64,000 nucleotides of DNA from Patiria miniata (taxonomy: Eukaryota > Echinodermata > Asteroidea > Valvatida > Asterinidae), in assembly GCF_015706575.1 (NCBI RefSeq), contig NW_024037058.1, positions 13,785,547 through 13,849,546 of the forward strand, read 5' to 3'. The translations under genes and the position numbers were made by a program. Shown here in pieces: positions 41,801 to 53,489 of this stretch. The notes under the pieces are model-generated. The model was not told the DNA's origin, did no database searches, and worked only from the letters and a program-made list of their open reading frames with translations. Each line of letters starts with the position of its first letter. Position 1 is the first letter of the stretch.

Positions 41801-44800
41801 CCTTGACATTGCGTTGGTTCCCATGGTGAAAATGGCGCTGATCTGCAACGGGCAAAACCGAGAAAAAAAATTTGTGGCGTTTTCACCACTAAGAGAGCCA
41901 GATTGCAGGGAAGCGGAGAAGACTTGCCTCTTGTTTTTGTTATCTAAAGGGCTGGCACCCAAAGTTAATTTTTAATCTAAACCAATCGGTCTTTTTTTTT
42001 TTAATTGAAACTTAAAATGGAATCATTTTTATTTATCCATTATCCTTGTATAGCTGTTTGTACAAAAGACACTGAAAGTGAAATTTTACACCCGATTGTC
42101 CGATGTAATAATCTCTATTATGCACGTGTATATCAAACATTATTGTATCAAATTCTGTAAATTTCCTCCGTCGTCGTATTACCCACTCAAAACTGATGGT
42201 ATGGGGAAAATGTACAGGGAACGGCATATTAGTTGTGAAAGAAATATTTAAGCGAAGTTGTATCGTGAACGTTTTTGTATACTAAGAATCATTGTGTTTG
42301 CGCAATTGTGCAAGATTTTTTTTATTGAGAGTCGCCTTTCGAAAGGCCTTTAAGAGCCACCTAAGGTGACGGCTACACAAAGAAGGGATAGAAAAGGAAA
42401 TCTGAGAAAACAGTACTTCAATAGAAATATACCTATGGCATGTACCTTTTGTTTATAACTGTTTATAAGTTACTGCCTTGCAGAAGTTACCAATAGCTTT
42501 TGTTTTTCCTTGAAGGGGAAATCGATTCCTTGGGGGGGGGGGGGACAAAGTAATCCACAGTGTTAATTCTGTAAATGATTTACTCTCTTTCTTTTTTTAA
42601 GAAGAAGTACGTTTGTGTAGTTTTAAATTTCTTCTGTCTGTTCCGAGGTGGCTGGTAAATTGATTTGGCACGCATTTTGTTCTTTTGAGAGTGAGCAAAA
42701 TATTGATGTTGTTTGCCGATTTTTATACTGGAAATTGGATGAAACAAAGCTAACGCATTGAACGAAATACATGTATTTAGTTTAAAAACCAGACATCTGT
42801 TGTGACCCAATGTAAAACACGAATGCTGAATTGTGAGCGTTTCTCAAATTAAAATGATTTAATCGAAACGTAAACCGATAAACTTTTTTACGCCATGTTT
42901 TGGAAATGAAATGCTCAAATCCAAAATGACTGCAGAACTAATAGTTCTACCTCCTCATATCGGGATCTGTTTTGATGGGATTTTGTTTCAATTGTGGGCC
43001 ACTCTTTTACGTGACGTGCAATGTTAATCGTTGAATGTAAGCAAGTATGGTTTAGACATTTCCTTTAAATGTATTGTCAAGCTCACGTAATGCAACAATG
43101 TTCTTCTATTGTGCTAGTATATAACTGCTACATTGTTTGTCGAGGATAGATACGACGTTTTCATATTATACACATACATGTATGAGCCATTTTGAATTTA
43201 AAATGTAGCAAAATGGTGGAACTTTTCGAGTGACATATTAAATTCATGCATGCCTTAAAATGAGAAAGATAATTTAAAATAAGACTAAGATTGATCAGTT
43301 TTATTTTGTAACTTAATCGATCTCATTAAGAAACGAGAGAAACATCTCCAAACTAAATGGTTCAGTTACAGTTGGAAGCACCCTCTTTCCAAGTGCGCTC
43401 TTGACGCCAATTGCAATCTCTCCAGAACAATTTATATCCACTCTTTTGAAACTCTTGTCATGTTCAGTTGTTTTGTGTTTGTGAGTGTCTGTTTTTGTTT
43501 GTTTGTATTTTTAAATTATACAGCAGGACTGTGTGCTGACGCTCAGTAAGTTATGATCAGCTTCATCCGGTGATTTAAAAGTTACCATGAAGCAAATGTG
43601 GTTTCCCAGATATGAAAAATATCACATTTGTTTGGATGTTCCAAACTCTATTGGCAACGTGGCCACGCAGGCCCTACCCTAAGCCTTCTTAACATATGGA
43701 TGGTATAAGTATTTAGTGATTTGCTAAACAACTGATGTGATTGGTTGCCTTTTCATAGTTAATCGTAAACAAATGCGATATGATACCTTTGTAACTTGCT
43801 TTTTTTGGTAATAATGGGTCCAATTTATATACTTGCTACGAAATAGGTCAGTTTACTTATGGCTTGTAATTAGCGCTGTGGAAATTTAAAATTGAAAAGA
43901 TTTGGTGTGAAATTTAGCTAGACAACGTAAATTAATCTTTTTACTTTTTTTCGCACAGATCGTGTCTCTGTGCAGAATAACACTAGATAGGATTGAAGAG
44001 CGGGATTCCACCTGTCGCACATACGTGTACATGGCAGAGCTTTATACCACTCTCGCCTGATGCTTACACGCGCAGAGCTGCATAAAACGGGAATAATTTT
44101 ACAAACCATATTGGAATTTTGTTTCACTTTCCCGCTGTAACCCAATATTGAAAGGCAGCAAGCGAAACCGATTAATTAGCAACACGTTACTGCTGAAGCA
44201 CCGACCCTATCCGGGGTATGTGATAATTTTCAATTTGCATGGTTCTGAAATGTGATAAATTTAATGATGAATTTTCAGCAAGTTCCATTTACAGTATGTA
44301 AGCTATTTTCATATCATCGTACAAATAATCTACCCTTCCCAAATTCGTAACCAAACGCATTTTGGATGATTTCGCCTAAACCTATCTCTTCACTTTGAAA
44401 GGTGATGATAACGGTGATTCTATGCATGTTTGATGGAAATTATTATCAAGACCAATCTGCTTTAATTTTCAATGTGGTGCTTTTTAAAGGTGCAAAGATT
44501 TTCCTATTTCCGACTTGAAATGAAAACTGCTTTGTGCAGGATTAATTTGAAGTCATCTTAAGTACCTCTCCCTTGCCGTTAATCGGTTTTTGTACAAAAC
44601 AAGTACATTAGTTTGCCCGGTACATGTGGTTATGATACTAGCAATGCGTGTTCACCATAAAGGAGTGTTCTTACCATAGATGACTGTATGCATAACTTTG
44701 TAATAAATTTCCTTTACACTTGTATGATTCTTGATCAAGTAGCCACATTAGCAATATAGCCATTACTATACATGTACCTTATAATTGGTACAATACAATC

Positions 44801-45120
44801 GTACAAGAGTCCACTTAAGAACGAAATGTTTTTATCACTGAAACGTGCAATAAACTTCTTGTGCCATTGTGTAAACTGTCTCCCAAGAAGTATTTTTTTG
44901 GGGGGGGGGGGGATTTTCGTCTTTTTCGGAAGAATATTTGGTGTTTAAAAAGGTATCCGACTGAGAGAAATTTAAAAATCAGTCAACTGAATGCAAACTT
45001 TGATATTACATGTCTAATCTACCAGGCAGTTGGCATAGATTGACATAAATGCAAAGCTGACCAAAACGTTCAGGGGATAAGATGCCGCGTACTGTACATG
45101 TACTACTGTTCTACTGAGGC
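38824..45120. other. Intergenic sequence after piccolo
   Basis: The first part should be piccolo 3' UTR. The rest has no supported gene. Weak inverted similarity exists between about 40625-40690 and 40890-40980 (ttatagacctttc and gaaaggtctata). Poly-G tracts occur near 42532 and 44899. Confidence 0.6.
40739..40744 (+). promoter_or_regulatory. Candidate polyadenylation hexamer
   Basis: This is the first AATAAA on the + strand after the piccolo stop, about 1.9 kb downstream. It could end the 3' UTR, but variant hexamers closer in were not ruled out. Confidence 0.2.
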
Positions 45121-45625
45121 GTGCCGTGGCCTCGTGGTCTGGAGCATTTGAATTCGTGGTCTGCGAGTATTTCTCGTACGTTACACAATGTAAGTTATGG
45201 GTTCCAGTCCGCCAGGGGTACGGTGTGTGTGCCCTTTGGCAAGGCACTTTGTCACTCATTGCTTCTCTTTGTCACTCATTACTGCGAGATCTTTTCGTAT
45301 GTTACACAATGGAGGTTGTGGGTTCGAGTCCAGCCTGGGGTATACGGTACGTGTGCCCTTGGACAAGGCACTTTGTCACTCACTGCTTCTCTCTACCTAG
45401 GAGTAAAATGGGTATCCGCGAAGGCAGAGATGGTTATTGTGGTTGATTTCCTGATTTGCGCTGAAATGGCAGCATCGAGCGGTATACTTTCCAGGGAGTT
45501 GTTTCTGAATTTAGAATGTTTCATCGGCCCAACGAGCAGGGGTAACAATGATGTAGCGCTGTAAAAACCAAATTCTGTTGGATAGTCTGAATACGTGCGC
45601 TTTATAAATATACATTATTCACTGC
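45121..45625 (+). mobile_element. SINE with internally duplicated tRNA-like body
   Basis: Begins with a tRNA-like A-box region (tggcctcgtggtctggagc). The block tttcgta(c/t)gttacacaatg, gttccagtcc/gttcgagtccag, gtgtgccctttggcaaggca occurs at about 45170-45270 and again at about 45290-45390. A common core follows (ctaggagtaaaatgggtatc) and then the tail atacgtgcgctttataaat. The ggcaaggcactttgtcactc core is a type seen in many marine animal SINEs. Exact family not assigned. Confidence 0.78.
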
Positions 45626-46069
45626 TATTTCGAGGAGATGGATCAGGAGCAGGTTTTGATTCGTCGACAGTAGCATTGCGTATCGTTATCCCTTCAAGGT
45701 CAAGGTTGGGATATGATAAGGATCAGTTAGGGCGGTTTGGGGTAAAACGGGCACTATCAAAACCACTAAGGAGTCAAAAGAGAGGTGAGGTCATTGTTCA
45801 ATATTTATTACGTACATTAAAATGCAGCAATTCCATTACCAAAAACATGTACTTATCTCTCAACAAAATTGTTATCGGGTAAATCACAAGTCGAATCACA
45901 AGTAACAGGTGATGAACAATGATAAGGAATAAGATGTAATTTGCGTTGGGGTGATGTCGGTGAAGGGAAAAAATAATGTTACATTTACATCACCCGGCCC
46001 CAATTCTATACGAATAGTTTAACCCTTTCATTGCGGTACCCACTGCTCCATCCGATTCAAACCATCCAA

Positions 46070-46165
46070 CCGATCGCGCAAGCTCGGTGGTCGAGTGGTA
46101 AGACGGCTGCACAACATGTAGAAAGCAGGAGGTCAGAGGTTCGAGTCCCACCAGAGTGATTCTTT
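46070..46165 (+). mobile_element. tRNA-derived SINE head
   Basis: An A box (tggtcgagtggt at 46088) and a perfect B box (ggttcgagtcc at 46138) stand about 50 bases apart. The T stem does not pair, the acceptor arms do not close, and the anticodon-like loop lacks the invariant T, so this is not a working tRNA gene. The 3' limit is unknown. Confidence 0.65.
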
Positions 46166-46630
46166 TTCCAACTTTCACACGGTGATAACACACTGAGTAA
46201 ACAGTGGTTATACGTCGGTTAAGGGCAACACCAAAATATTAAATGATAAGGAATGTTTTGCCACATTCGATATCAACTCTGCCCCCAACTAATGAGCTCA
46301 AACTTTCACAGCGTTATTTGTTCAAATAATTATTTGTTCACCTCTCTATTTGGCTGCAACCTCCTAGTACAGTGCAAGCAATTTATGTTTTGGTTTTTAG
46401 CAGATCAACTAATTCAACACAACACACTAAAACGTTTCTGCTTACATCACTCTCTTGCGTCGATACAACTTAAGGAAAGAGGCAGGGCAATAGGGCTTTT
46501 TTGAGACCGTCACAAGAGAGAGGTTCGAGGAGTTCCTGGCGGCAACAGCACGCGAGTGCGAGAATACGTTAACCTGAGATAAGCCTTTTTTCGATCTATA
46601 ATTCCACCCGCCCACAATTTATCGCACAGC

Positions 46631-48747
46631 ATGCCTGCTTCATGCATATCCGCATCGACTATTCACTCTCCAGCTGATTTATCACGGCCTTCAACCCCTG
46701 TCCTCCCAGAGGAAGAACGCGTCAAAAGTAACTCTGACGAAACTGTCCTTCCCGAATCCCGCGTCCTTCCAGAGGAACACATCACAAGTGACTCAAGTAT
46801 CATGTTATCACCAAGGAAACCCCCACAGAGTTGTCCCAGGCATCACGTTAGGTACATTAGGTACAGGCATGTACTCCATCCATTACTATATAACTTCATT
46901 GTCTGTAAGCTGCTACTAAGTCAGACAATTCTTTTCAAGCATATTGTGAAACATTTCATTACAGCCACTGGTAAAGTTTGTGAAGATATGTCGGGAAACA
47001 GAGAATCTGATGGTAACATGTGTTTAATTAACAGACGTGACACAGGTAACATTAACTTTACCCACAGCCGTGTCAAACTATACTCATGTATTGTGTATTT
47101 GCTAAGCTATTTTTTCCATGTGAAGGTTAGATTGTAACTTTGCTATGATGATACAATGTACATGTGTGCTGCCTCATGATGAAAATGCCATATTATGTTA
47201 CCCTCTTTCGACAATGTGTATAATTAAATCATTTTTCTTGCAAAACAACTGTACAGTAGCCCAACTTTAGCCAGTGATGATAAAGACATCACTGTTGAAG
47301 AGCTAAAAGCAGAAAACAGAGAACTGAAAAGAAAGGTCACAGCCTTGCAAACTGCAATAGATAAATGCACATGTAAGAAACGCAAGGAAGAAAAATGACA
47401 TTTTAGAAGAAAATAAATGGCTTCAAGTGTCCAGAGATGGTTAATGATCATGTACAAACAAACGATAGTGGTGGCAGCTATACAGATAAAATGAAGGAGT
47501 GTGTGCAAGCTGTTAAACCAGAATGTATCAACCAGACCAGTGCCATCTGTGATTGAAACTATCATAAAGTTAGCTGGAAAAGATTTTACAGATCTACCAA
47601 GTAAATCAACTGTAATTAAGTGGAACATACATGGTACATGTATATGAGATTGTCACTTGCACAAAGGCAACCTGCAGAGGAAATGCCAGGGACTTCACAC
47701 CTAGCTGAATCAGAGTAGATCAAGATAAAACGTGTACAGAGACGTGAACAGTACAAACTGGGGACTCTGGCAGAAATGTGCGTGAAGTTTATGAATATGT
47801 GGTATCTCTTGAAGGTAAAGCTGAAGTCTCTGAAGGCACAGCTGAGCTTTCGTCAACACGTTTTACAGCAAATACCTGTCAACAAGGATGAACATGTTTT
47901 TGGCTTTTTCAAAGAATAAATTGCATTGGGTCTTGAGGAGTTGAAAGGCAATCTGAAGCTCAATTCAGAGTCATTTCGTTTTCAAGCCCAGCAGGCTGAG
48001 TCAGATGATGGTTCAAGGAGGTAGCCCCAGCAACTCCTATAGTGGTAAAGTGGGTCAGCCATCTATGTTCAACGGATGGTGGTGAGGAGAAGCGACGGGT
48101 TGGGAAAGTCATATCTCAGGTTGGAGTAACACTTTGATAATTGTTTCCCAATGTGGTTGTCATCATGGACTGCAGAAATACAATGAATCTAACATTGATT
48201 CATTATTATCTTTATCATCAGCATCAATCTTTCTTTATTTCTTTAAAGCATGTTTGAACTAACTGTTTTCAGTAAATACATTTTTGTTCTGATTAACATG
48301 GAAACTAACAATGTTATGACAGATAAAAAAAGGTCCACTGTGATTATAATTCTTATATGTTCCTATACAATCTGTATCATTGTTTTAATAATACATGCAT
48401 CCACACAATATTGCCAAGAAATTGAAACTGCCGCAACAGAGTACATGAAAAATCACTTGAAGACAACATTTGGTGTTAATAGAAGAAGTGTACTCAACAA
48501 TCTTCATGGTTTTGATGTGACTACAATGTTGACTCAAGATATCATGCATGTCATGAACGAAGGTGTCCTTCATTATAAAATATTTTCTAGTTTTCCATGC
48601 AGCCAGTTCATTTCAAGAAAATTTTTCTTATGCCCTAGAAAAGTTTTCTTAGTTTCTTAAAAAAATCTTGAAACAAGAATATTTTAAGAAAAATCTAAGA
48701 AAATTTCAAGAAATATTTTCTTATAAGAAAACATTTTTTTTGCAGTG
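46631..48747 (+). mobile_element. Decayed coding remnants of a CACTA/TNP2-like DNA transposon
   Basis: Several broken fragments in one orientation. A Pro/Ser-rich stretch starts at 46631 (MPASCISASTIHSPADLSRP). A coiled coil at 47270-47399 includes ELKAENRELKRKVTALQ. A piece near 47543-47610 reads VIETIIKLAGKDFTDLPSKS. A segment at about 48408-48585 reads RRSVLNNLHGFDVTTMLTQD, then IMHVMNEGVLHY, which resembles the DIMHDLLEGV motif of TNP2-like transposases (family knowledge). The stretch ends near ttttttttgcagtg at 48747, the inverse of a CACTG terminus. Stops and frame changes separate the pieces. No left terminus was found, so the joint assignment is tentative. Confidence 0.45.
48620..48747. 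repeat. aagaaaa-rich inverted subterminal repeats
   Basis: Multiple short aagaaaa/ttttctt words in both orientations (ttttcttataagaaaa is a perfect palindrome) directly precede tttttttgcagtg. Dense inverted subterminal words next to a CACTG end are typical of CACTA elements. Confidence 0.5.
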
Positions 48748-49109
48748 TACATTTTGCATAAAAATATTTATTTTTCAACTGGTGTCAGGAGAAACGCTGT
48801 TGCTGCTGGCATAAGAATTTTTTTCCCCACCATATCTGTTTGTTTTTTTCTGTTTCTAGTCATGCCTCAAAAGAAGAAAAGGAGACGGGTCCTGTCTGTA
48901 AAACTTGGCATGACTCGACAGTTGAGTATTTGACAGGAACTTTTAGTGCAGTGCCTGACGATGGACTAAGGAATAGACATGCATTGTTTGTCTATGTTTA
49001 GAATGAACGCTCTGCCATCAAACTTTTCAAAGTGTCAAAGCAAAGTTTGGTATATCTGCACATTTATCACGGGTAAATATTTTGGTGGTCAGAAGCCTCA
49101 GCAAATATT

Positions 49110-49440
49110 AAAGAAAACTGACACAAGACAATGAAAGAAGAAAGTTTGAAAGTATCTGTCAAGCACTTATCTACAACCATGAAGACCCCTCTGAAGCTTC
49201 TCCCAACCCAGAGTCTACTCCATCTGCAGCTTTTTTTTCTACAGAACCGGCTACATCTTCACCTGATCCATGCAGCTCATGCATGCTAGAGCCAGATGCA
49301 AGTCCGTCCACAACTTCAAAATTTGTTATAAAACGGTTTCTGCAAAGAATCCCCTCCACAGACTTGATTGGTTATGAGATCATTTCAATATTGGGGAAGA
49401 GCATTAACACAAGAACTCCCTGATTTTGGACCTCAACATG
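49110..49440 (+). pseudogene. Ser/Pro-rich coding fragment, unrecognised
   Basis: One + frame is open from about 49113 and reads DNERRKFESICQALIYNHED, then Pro/Ser-rich sequence, then TSKFVIKRFLQRIPSTDLIG. It is flanked by stops and has no clear start. It may be another piece of the decayed transposon or an old gene exon. Confidence 0.25.
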
Positions 49441-49862
49441 ATCGGAATTATGAATTACATTGTCCAGATGTGAATGAAATGTATGAGACTCCATGAATAT
49501 CTTCTGTTTTACATTATATTTATTTAATTTTTTTTCAACTGAATTCACGATCATAGTAAAACGATCAATATGTTTTGAATGTTGTCCTTTATAGCAATGA
49601 AAAGTAAATAAGATAAAGACAAATGTACATTATCATCCGGTCGGCAAAAGCACAAAATGAATCGGAAAGCATGCTGGATCTAATAACATGCATAAATAAG
49701 TGTGGCTAAGGGTCATCCTTCACTCACTATTAAATTAAACTCAAAAGAAGAGTAAACTTTTACTGATATAGTGTGAATGGGACTTGTTGCTTAATACTGG
49801 TGTTGACTATTTCATGATCGTCTTTCACAAAATTGTCCTGTGTGCAACTCTTTTTATTTCAG

Positions 49863-50038
49863 CCACCAATATTTTGATAAATTTATCAAATATGGAGTTA
49901 GGCGAACAAGCCCGAACCGTGGACAAAACCTTCTGCAAGTCCCTGACAACAAGAGTAAGGGAGTTCGTGGACAACACACACCAGGCCTTGCTGCTACATG
50001 TTCAGAATGTTGGAGTAAAAGAATATGACCAAAAGAAG
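49863..50038 (+). CDS. Unrecognised gene, candidate exon 1
   Basis: Flanked by acceptor tttatttcag and donor aagaag/gtaatt, leaving in phase 0. It encodes ...MELGEQARTVDKTFCKSLTT, then RVREFVDNTHQALLLHVQNV and KEYDQKK. The pattern of a basic helical segment before a GGQH motif recalls DGQHR/ParB-like proteins, where such a segment precedes a D/GGQH loop; this is a weak analogy. A second overlapping frame is also open, so the frame is uncertain. Confidence 0.4.
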
Positions 50039-50602
50039 GTAATTAATGTTATGTCTAAGCGCCATGTAAATGATTATGAGACGTTTCCAGAGGTTGGCAA
50101 AGCACATTTCTCCCCAAAATCCCTGAACTCTTCCAGCATAATCTTGATTTATGATTTTTGGAAGGTGGTCAGGGACAGCTGAACCCTCCAAACCATTCTC
50201 ATCTTCCGATTTCGATCCTTATATATTAATGTGCACACACCATAAAACAGGATTGCCAATGACATGTTTCTTTCGTTTATTTCAAAAGAGCTTGTGTTTA
50301 AGCGGCTATTTCACGAAATAAAAAGCCACCGTGTCTCATTTGCTCCCTTATTTTGTTGTAACTATTGTTTGTAGGTTGAGGGTAAAATTGAGGGGAACAA
50401 GTACAAAAGCTTAAATGTGCTGTTTTTAAGTAACTGCAAGTCTAGTAATAAAAAGATGCACGTTTCAAATGTCCACGGTCTGCCAATTTTTTGATTTTTG
50501 TCTCCCCCCCCCCCCCCCCTCGCCGGCACAGATTTAGACCAGTGGTGTACATGCATATCAATTATTTCCATAAAACAATGCCATTTCAAAACATTCACAC
50601 AG

Positions 50603-50808
50603 GCTAATGGGTATCGCTACACTGTGATTGGAGGCCAGCACTGCTTCCTGGCTATGAAGGCGCTTTCAAAGGAGCAACCCGAAAAGGGACAACTCCTGGC
50701 CAGGAGGTGCGTAGTCTATGCAGGACTGAATACAGAGCAAAGCTTTGGTTGTCCAACGAACACAACCGCACAGGACAACTGAGACACGAGATTTCGTTTA
50801 AGGACAAG
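50603..50808 (+). pseudogene. Unrecognised gene, candidate exon 2 with VIGGQH motif, frame disrupted
   Basis: Acceptor tcacacag (phase 0, matching the previous exon) and donor gacaag/gtgggt. The first part reads ANGYRYTVIGGQHCFLAMKA, then a Lys/Glu-rich stretch and VVYAGLNTEQ. After about 50740 the sensible reading moves one frame over and gives LWLSNEHNRTGQLRHEISFK. The exon is 206 nt, one base short of a whole number of codons for phase 0-0, which fits a single-base loss (or an assembly error). A G(G)QH...A..L plus LWL...HN pattern occurs, as far as I recall, in multi-copy uncharacterised proteins of marine invertebrates. Function unknown. Confidence 0.45.
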
Positions 50809-51920
50809 GTGGGTACTTTGTTTAATTGATGAGAAATATCCAATTCAAAAATGAACTTGTATCACACAGAGTTAAGTTCTGCAACTTATACTGACGCAAC
50901 GTTATTGCGAACTGATCTAAACTGTACTGACGTTCAAACTATATGAACTGAACCACACATCGTCATATCGTATTGACACGCATTTTGAAGTTTTAGATCT
51001 TGGCTTTATACATGCCAAATGGACCTGTTATCCCTGACAAGAATACAAATTGTTACAATTATATTTCGTGAGTTGCATTTTACTTTATTGTAAATACCAA
51101 AACCTATATATCGGTTATGTTTATGTTCAGGTGGCAATTTGCAGGAAACGACTGCACAACATGCCGCAATCATCATATAATGATATATATTAACCAGTCC
51201 TGTAATTGGCGGTTTGTTCTGCTGTTGGATGTGGATAATAAATAAATAAATAAATATAATGTGGCAGAGTGGAAGAAATCATGCTGTGTCATATTAGATG
51301 AGGTACGATACAAATGTATACTTGGTAGCAATTGTCATAAACAATACGAACATGTAAAAATGATTAAGAGCTCAATTTATTGAAATCATTATTTGACAAT
51401 CACGTCACGACACATTGTCAAGAAGACCAGTTCAGGGGTACTAAATATCACACCCATATTTGCATAGTTATGCCTTAATAGCTCCGGTGCTCACATTGTT
51501 TGCAGCAGCCCGCCAATAATTCCTTTTTTTTTGGTTGGACTTTTAACTATCCAATCCTTTGGTGTGCATAATGCGTGTGAAGTCACGCCGACTTCATGAG
51601 CAATGGTTCAGCACAGTGCATTTAACAATTACTCCCTCTTTCGTGCACTTAACATAGCTTGTTACAATGGTTATTTTCCAGTGCGAAATTTAGAAAAATT
51701 ATAAGAAAATGTTGGTTGTTTTACATCTCCCTGCAACCAGAGTCATCAGTTTTATTGTTATTTTTGTTTACTGTACAATGACAGTTTGTGAAACTGCAAT
51801 CTTTGCTATGTCTAGCTAGATATATGCGCAACGTGTACGTTTTCATGCAACATAAAGTGGTCGCTAGGAAAATTGGTTCTTTGACCTCTTCACGGAGTCA
51901 CGACTCACTGCTACAGCGAA
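50809..51920. other. Non-coding stretch before the foldback element
   Basis: AT-rich, with a short (aaat)n run near 51238. No gene, SINE or inverted repeat recognised. Confidence 0.5.
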
Positions 51921-51939
51921 TGTCGGACACTTCGCCCCA

Positions 51940-52098
51940 TTTCCACGTCGCCCCATGTCACTTCGCCCCTAACCACATCGCCCCATCCCCACTTCGCCCC
52001 ATTCCCACATCGCCCCATCCCCACTTCGCCCCATTCCCACTTCGCCCCATTCCCACTTCGCCCCATCCCCACTTCGCCCCATCCCCACTTCGCCCCAG
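51940..52098. repeat. 16-bp minisatellite, left arm
   Basis: About ten units of tcgccccatccccact with t/c variation. It is the mirror image of the array at 52974. The phased frames (HFAPFPLRPIPTSP) are repeat artefacts. Confidence 0.88.
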
Positions 52099-52973
52099 CC
52101 GTTACATGTAAAAAAAAATCTCATCTATTTTATTGGCTTAAAAACAATTCCAACAGATTCACTAATTGCTAACCAACGGAAATAATTAGCCCACCAAATG
52201 AACAATTCATAACCAACCTCTCAAGCTATCACTCTTCCCTACCGAGAAAAAATTTGCTTGAAGTAAACTGGATCTAACTTTGTTCCCAACCCGGCGCTAT
52301 ACCAACCCGTCTCCCACTTATCTGAGAACGACATTACCTTTGACATCCTAATTTCACTCTTGGACATGTTGGAGGAACCGATCTCATCTAAATGAAGTTG
52401 TAAGTGTCACATATCAGACAAATTTTGACGGAACACTTTCCCTCAAGGCAGTGAGTTCCTTTTAACTCACTGACCCATTTTTTTTTCAATGAAAGATGAT
52501 GTCTCAAAACCGCCAAACTCACTGGTTTGACTGGAATTCTGCTGCTGCACAATTTTAACGTGTTTTAGATGGGGTTATGATCGAGAATAAGCTTAATGTA
52601 GCCTCTCTGAACTCCCATATATTTGCACTAAGTTTAGTGGGGCGCCATTTGCAGTCATCAGTCGACATTTGAAGCAAAAAAGTCAGGTAAAAAAAAAAAA
52701 AAAGCCGTGTCGCCGCACCACTTTTTGGACAAGCTCCATACCAGAAACCGGAGACTTTTTTTTTTTTGGCCTTAAGCACATTTTTTATTCACAAGCCAAT
52801 AGGAGAGGCGTCTCTGAATGGGATAGAGCCATCATTTCTCTCATCTGTGTCTCGAGCACCTCATCAGAGAGTTTGTATTTTTCCTGAGTTTCTAGAATTG
52901 GGAGCATTTATTATCTGGGGTCTTTGGCTGTTTATTTGGTCTGCACCCCTAGCCTTCACCATTTTCATACTAC

Positions 52974-53160
52974 ATGGGGCGAAGTGGGGATGGGGCGAAG
53001 TGGGGATGGGGCGAAGCGGGGATGGGGCGAAGCGGGAATGGGGCGAAGTGGGAATGGGGCGAAGCGGGGATGGGGCGAAGTGGGAATGGGGCGAAGTGGG
53101 GATGGGGCGAAGTGGTTAGGGGCGAAGTGACATGGGGCGACGTGGAAATGGGGCGAAGTG
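52974..53160. repeat. 16-bp minisatellite, right arm
   Basis: About eleven units of ggggcgaagtggggat, alternating gaagtgg/gaagcgg and ggggat/gggaat variants. Unit starts at 52992 and 53008 show the 16-bp period. Confidence 0.88.
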
Positions 53161-53489
53161 TCCGACACCCGTCCACCCGCTACAGCATATAGACCGTGTA
53201 ACAAAGTTCCGGACAACGATGTACATTAATTCCCTTTAAAACGACACTGATAAAAAAAAATGTGTTCGTGTTATATTGGCCATAACTTTCCACTTACATG
53301 CGTCGTACTGATCTTTGTTAACAGTCATTAAAATAAATTTTATTAACATGTAACTAAACTATATAGCTTCTTGGTTTTCTTCCTTTAGATCGAGTAAGCT
53401 AATTAAGTTAGTTTGTTCAGTTCTCAATTTTTATGTTAGGAATGAGAGGTGACTAGATATACCCTCAGCTGATTACATTATACATGTAC

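Larger units (their letters stand above)
51921..53167. mobile_element. Foldback element with 16-bp minisatellite arms
   Basis: The left arm (51921-52098) begins TGTCGGACACTTCGCCCC. The right arm (52974-53167) ends ggggcgaagtgtccgaca, its exact inverse. Both arms consist of 16-bp units (ggggcgaagtggggat). The outermost variant units occur in mirrored order in the two arms. The 875-bp middle is unique, AT-rich and non-coding. GCTACAGC occurs just outside both ends (51910-51917 and 53179-53186), a possible 8-bp target duplication, although 3 and 11 extra bases intervene. Confidence 0.8.

Noticed and set aside
46080-46152. Possible tRNA gene
   Set aside because: A and B boxes are good, but the T stem and acceptor stem do not pair and the loop lacks the invariant T; read as a SINE.
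47224-47628. 134-residue minus-strand open frame rich in hydrophobic residues
   Set aside because: Antisense of the coiled-coil remnant; reversed Lys/Glu codons read as Phe/Leu/Ser and mimic membrane segments.
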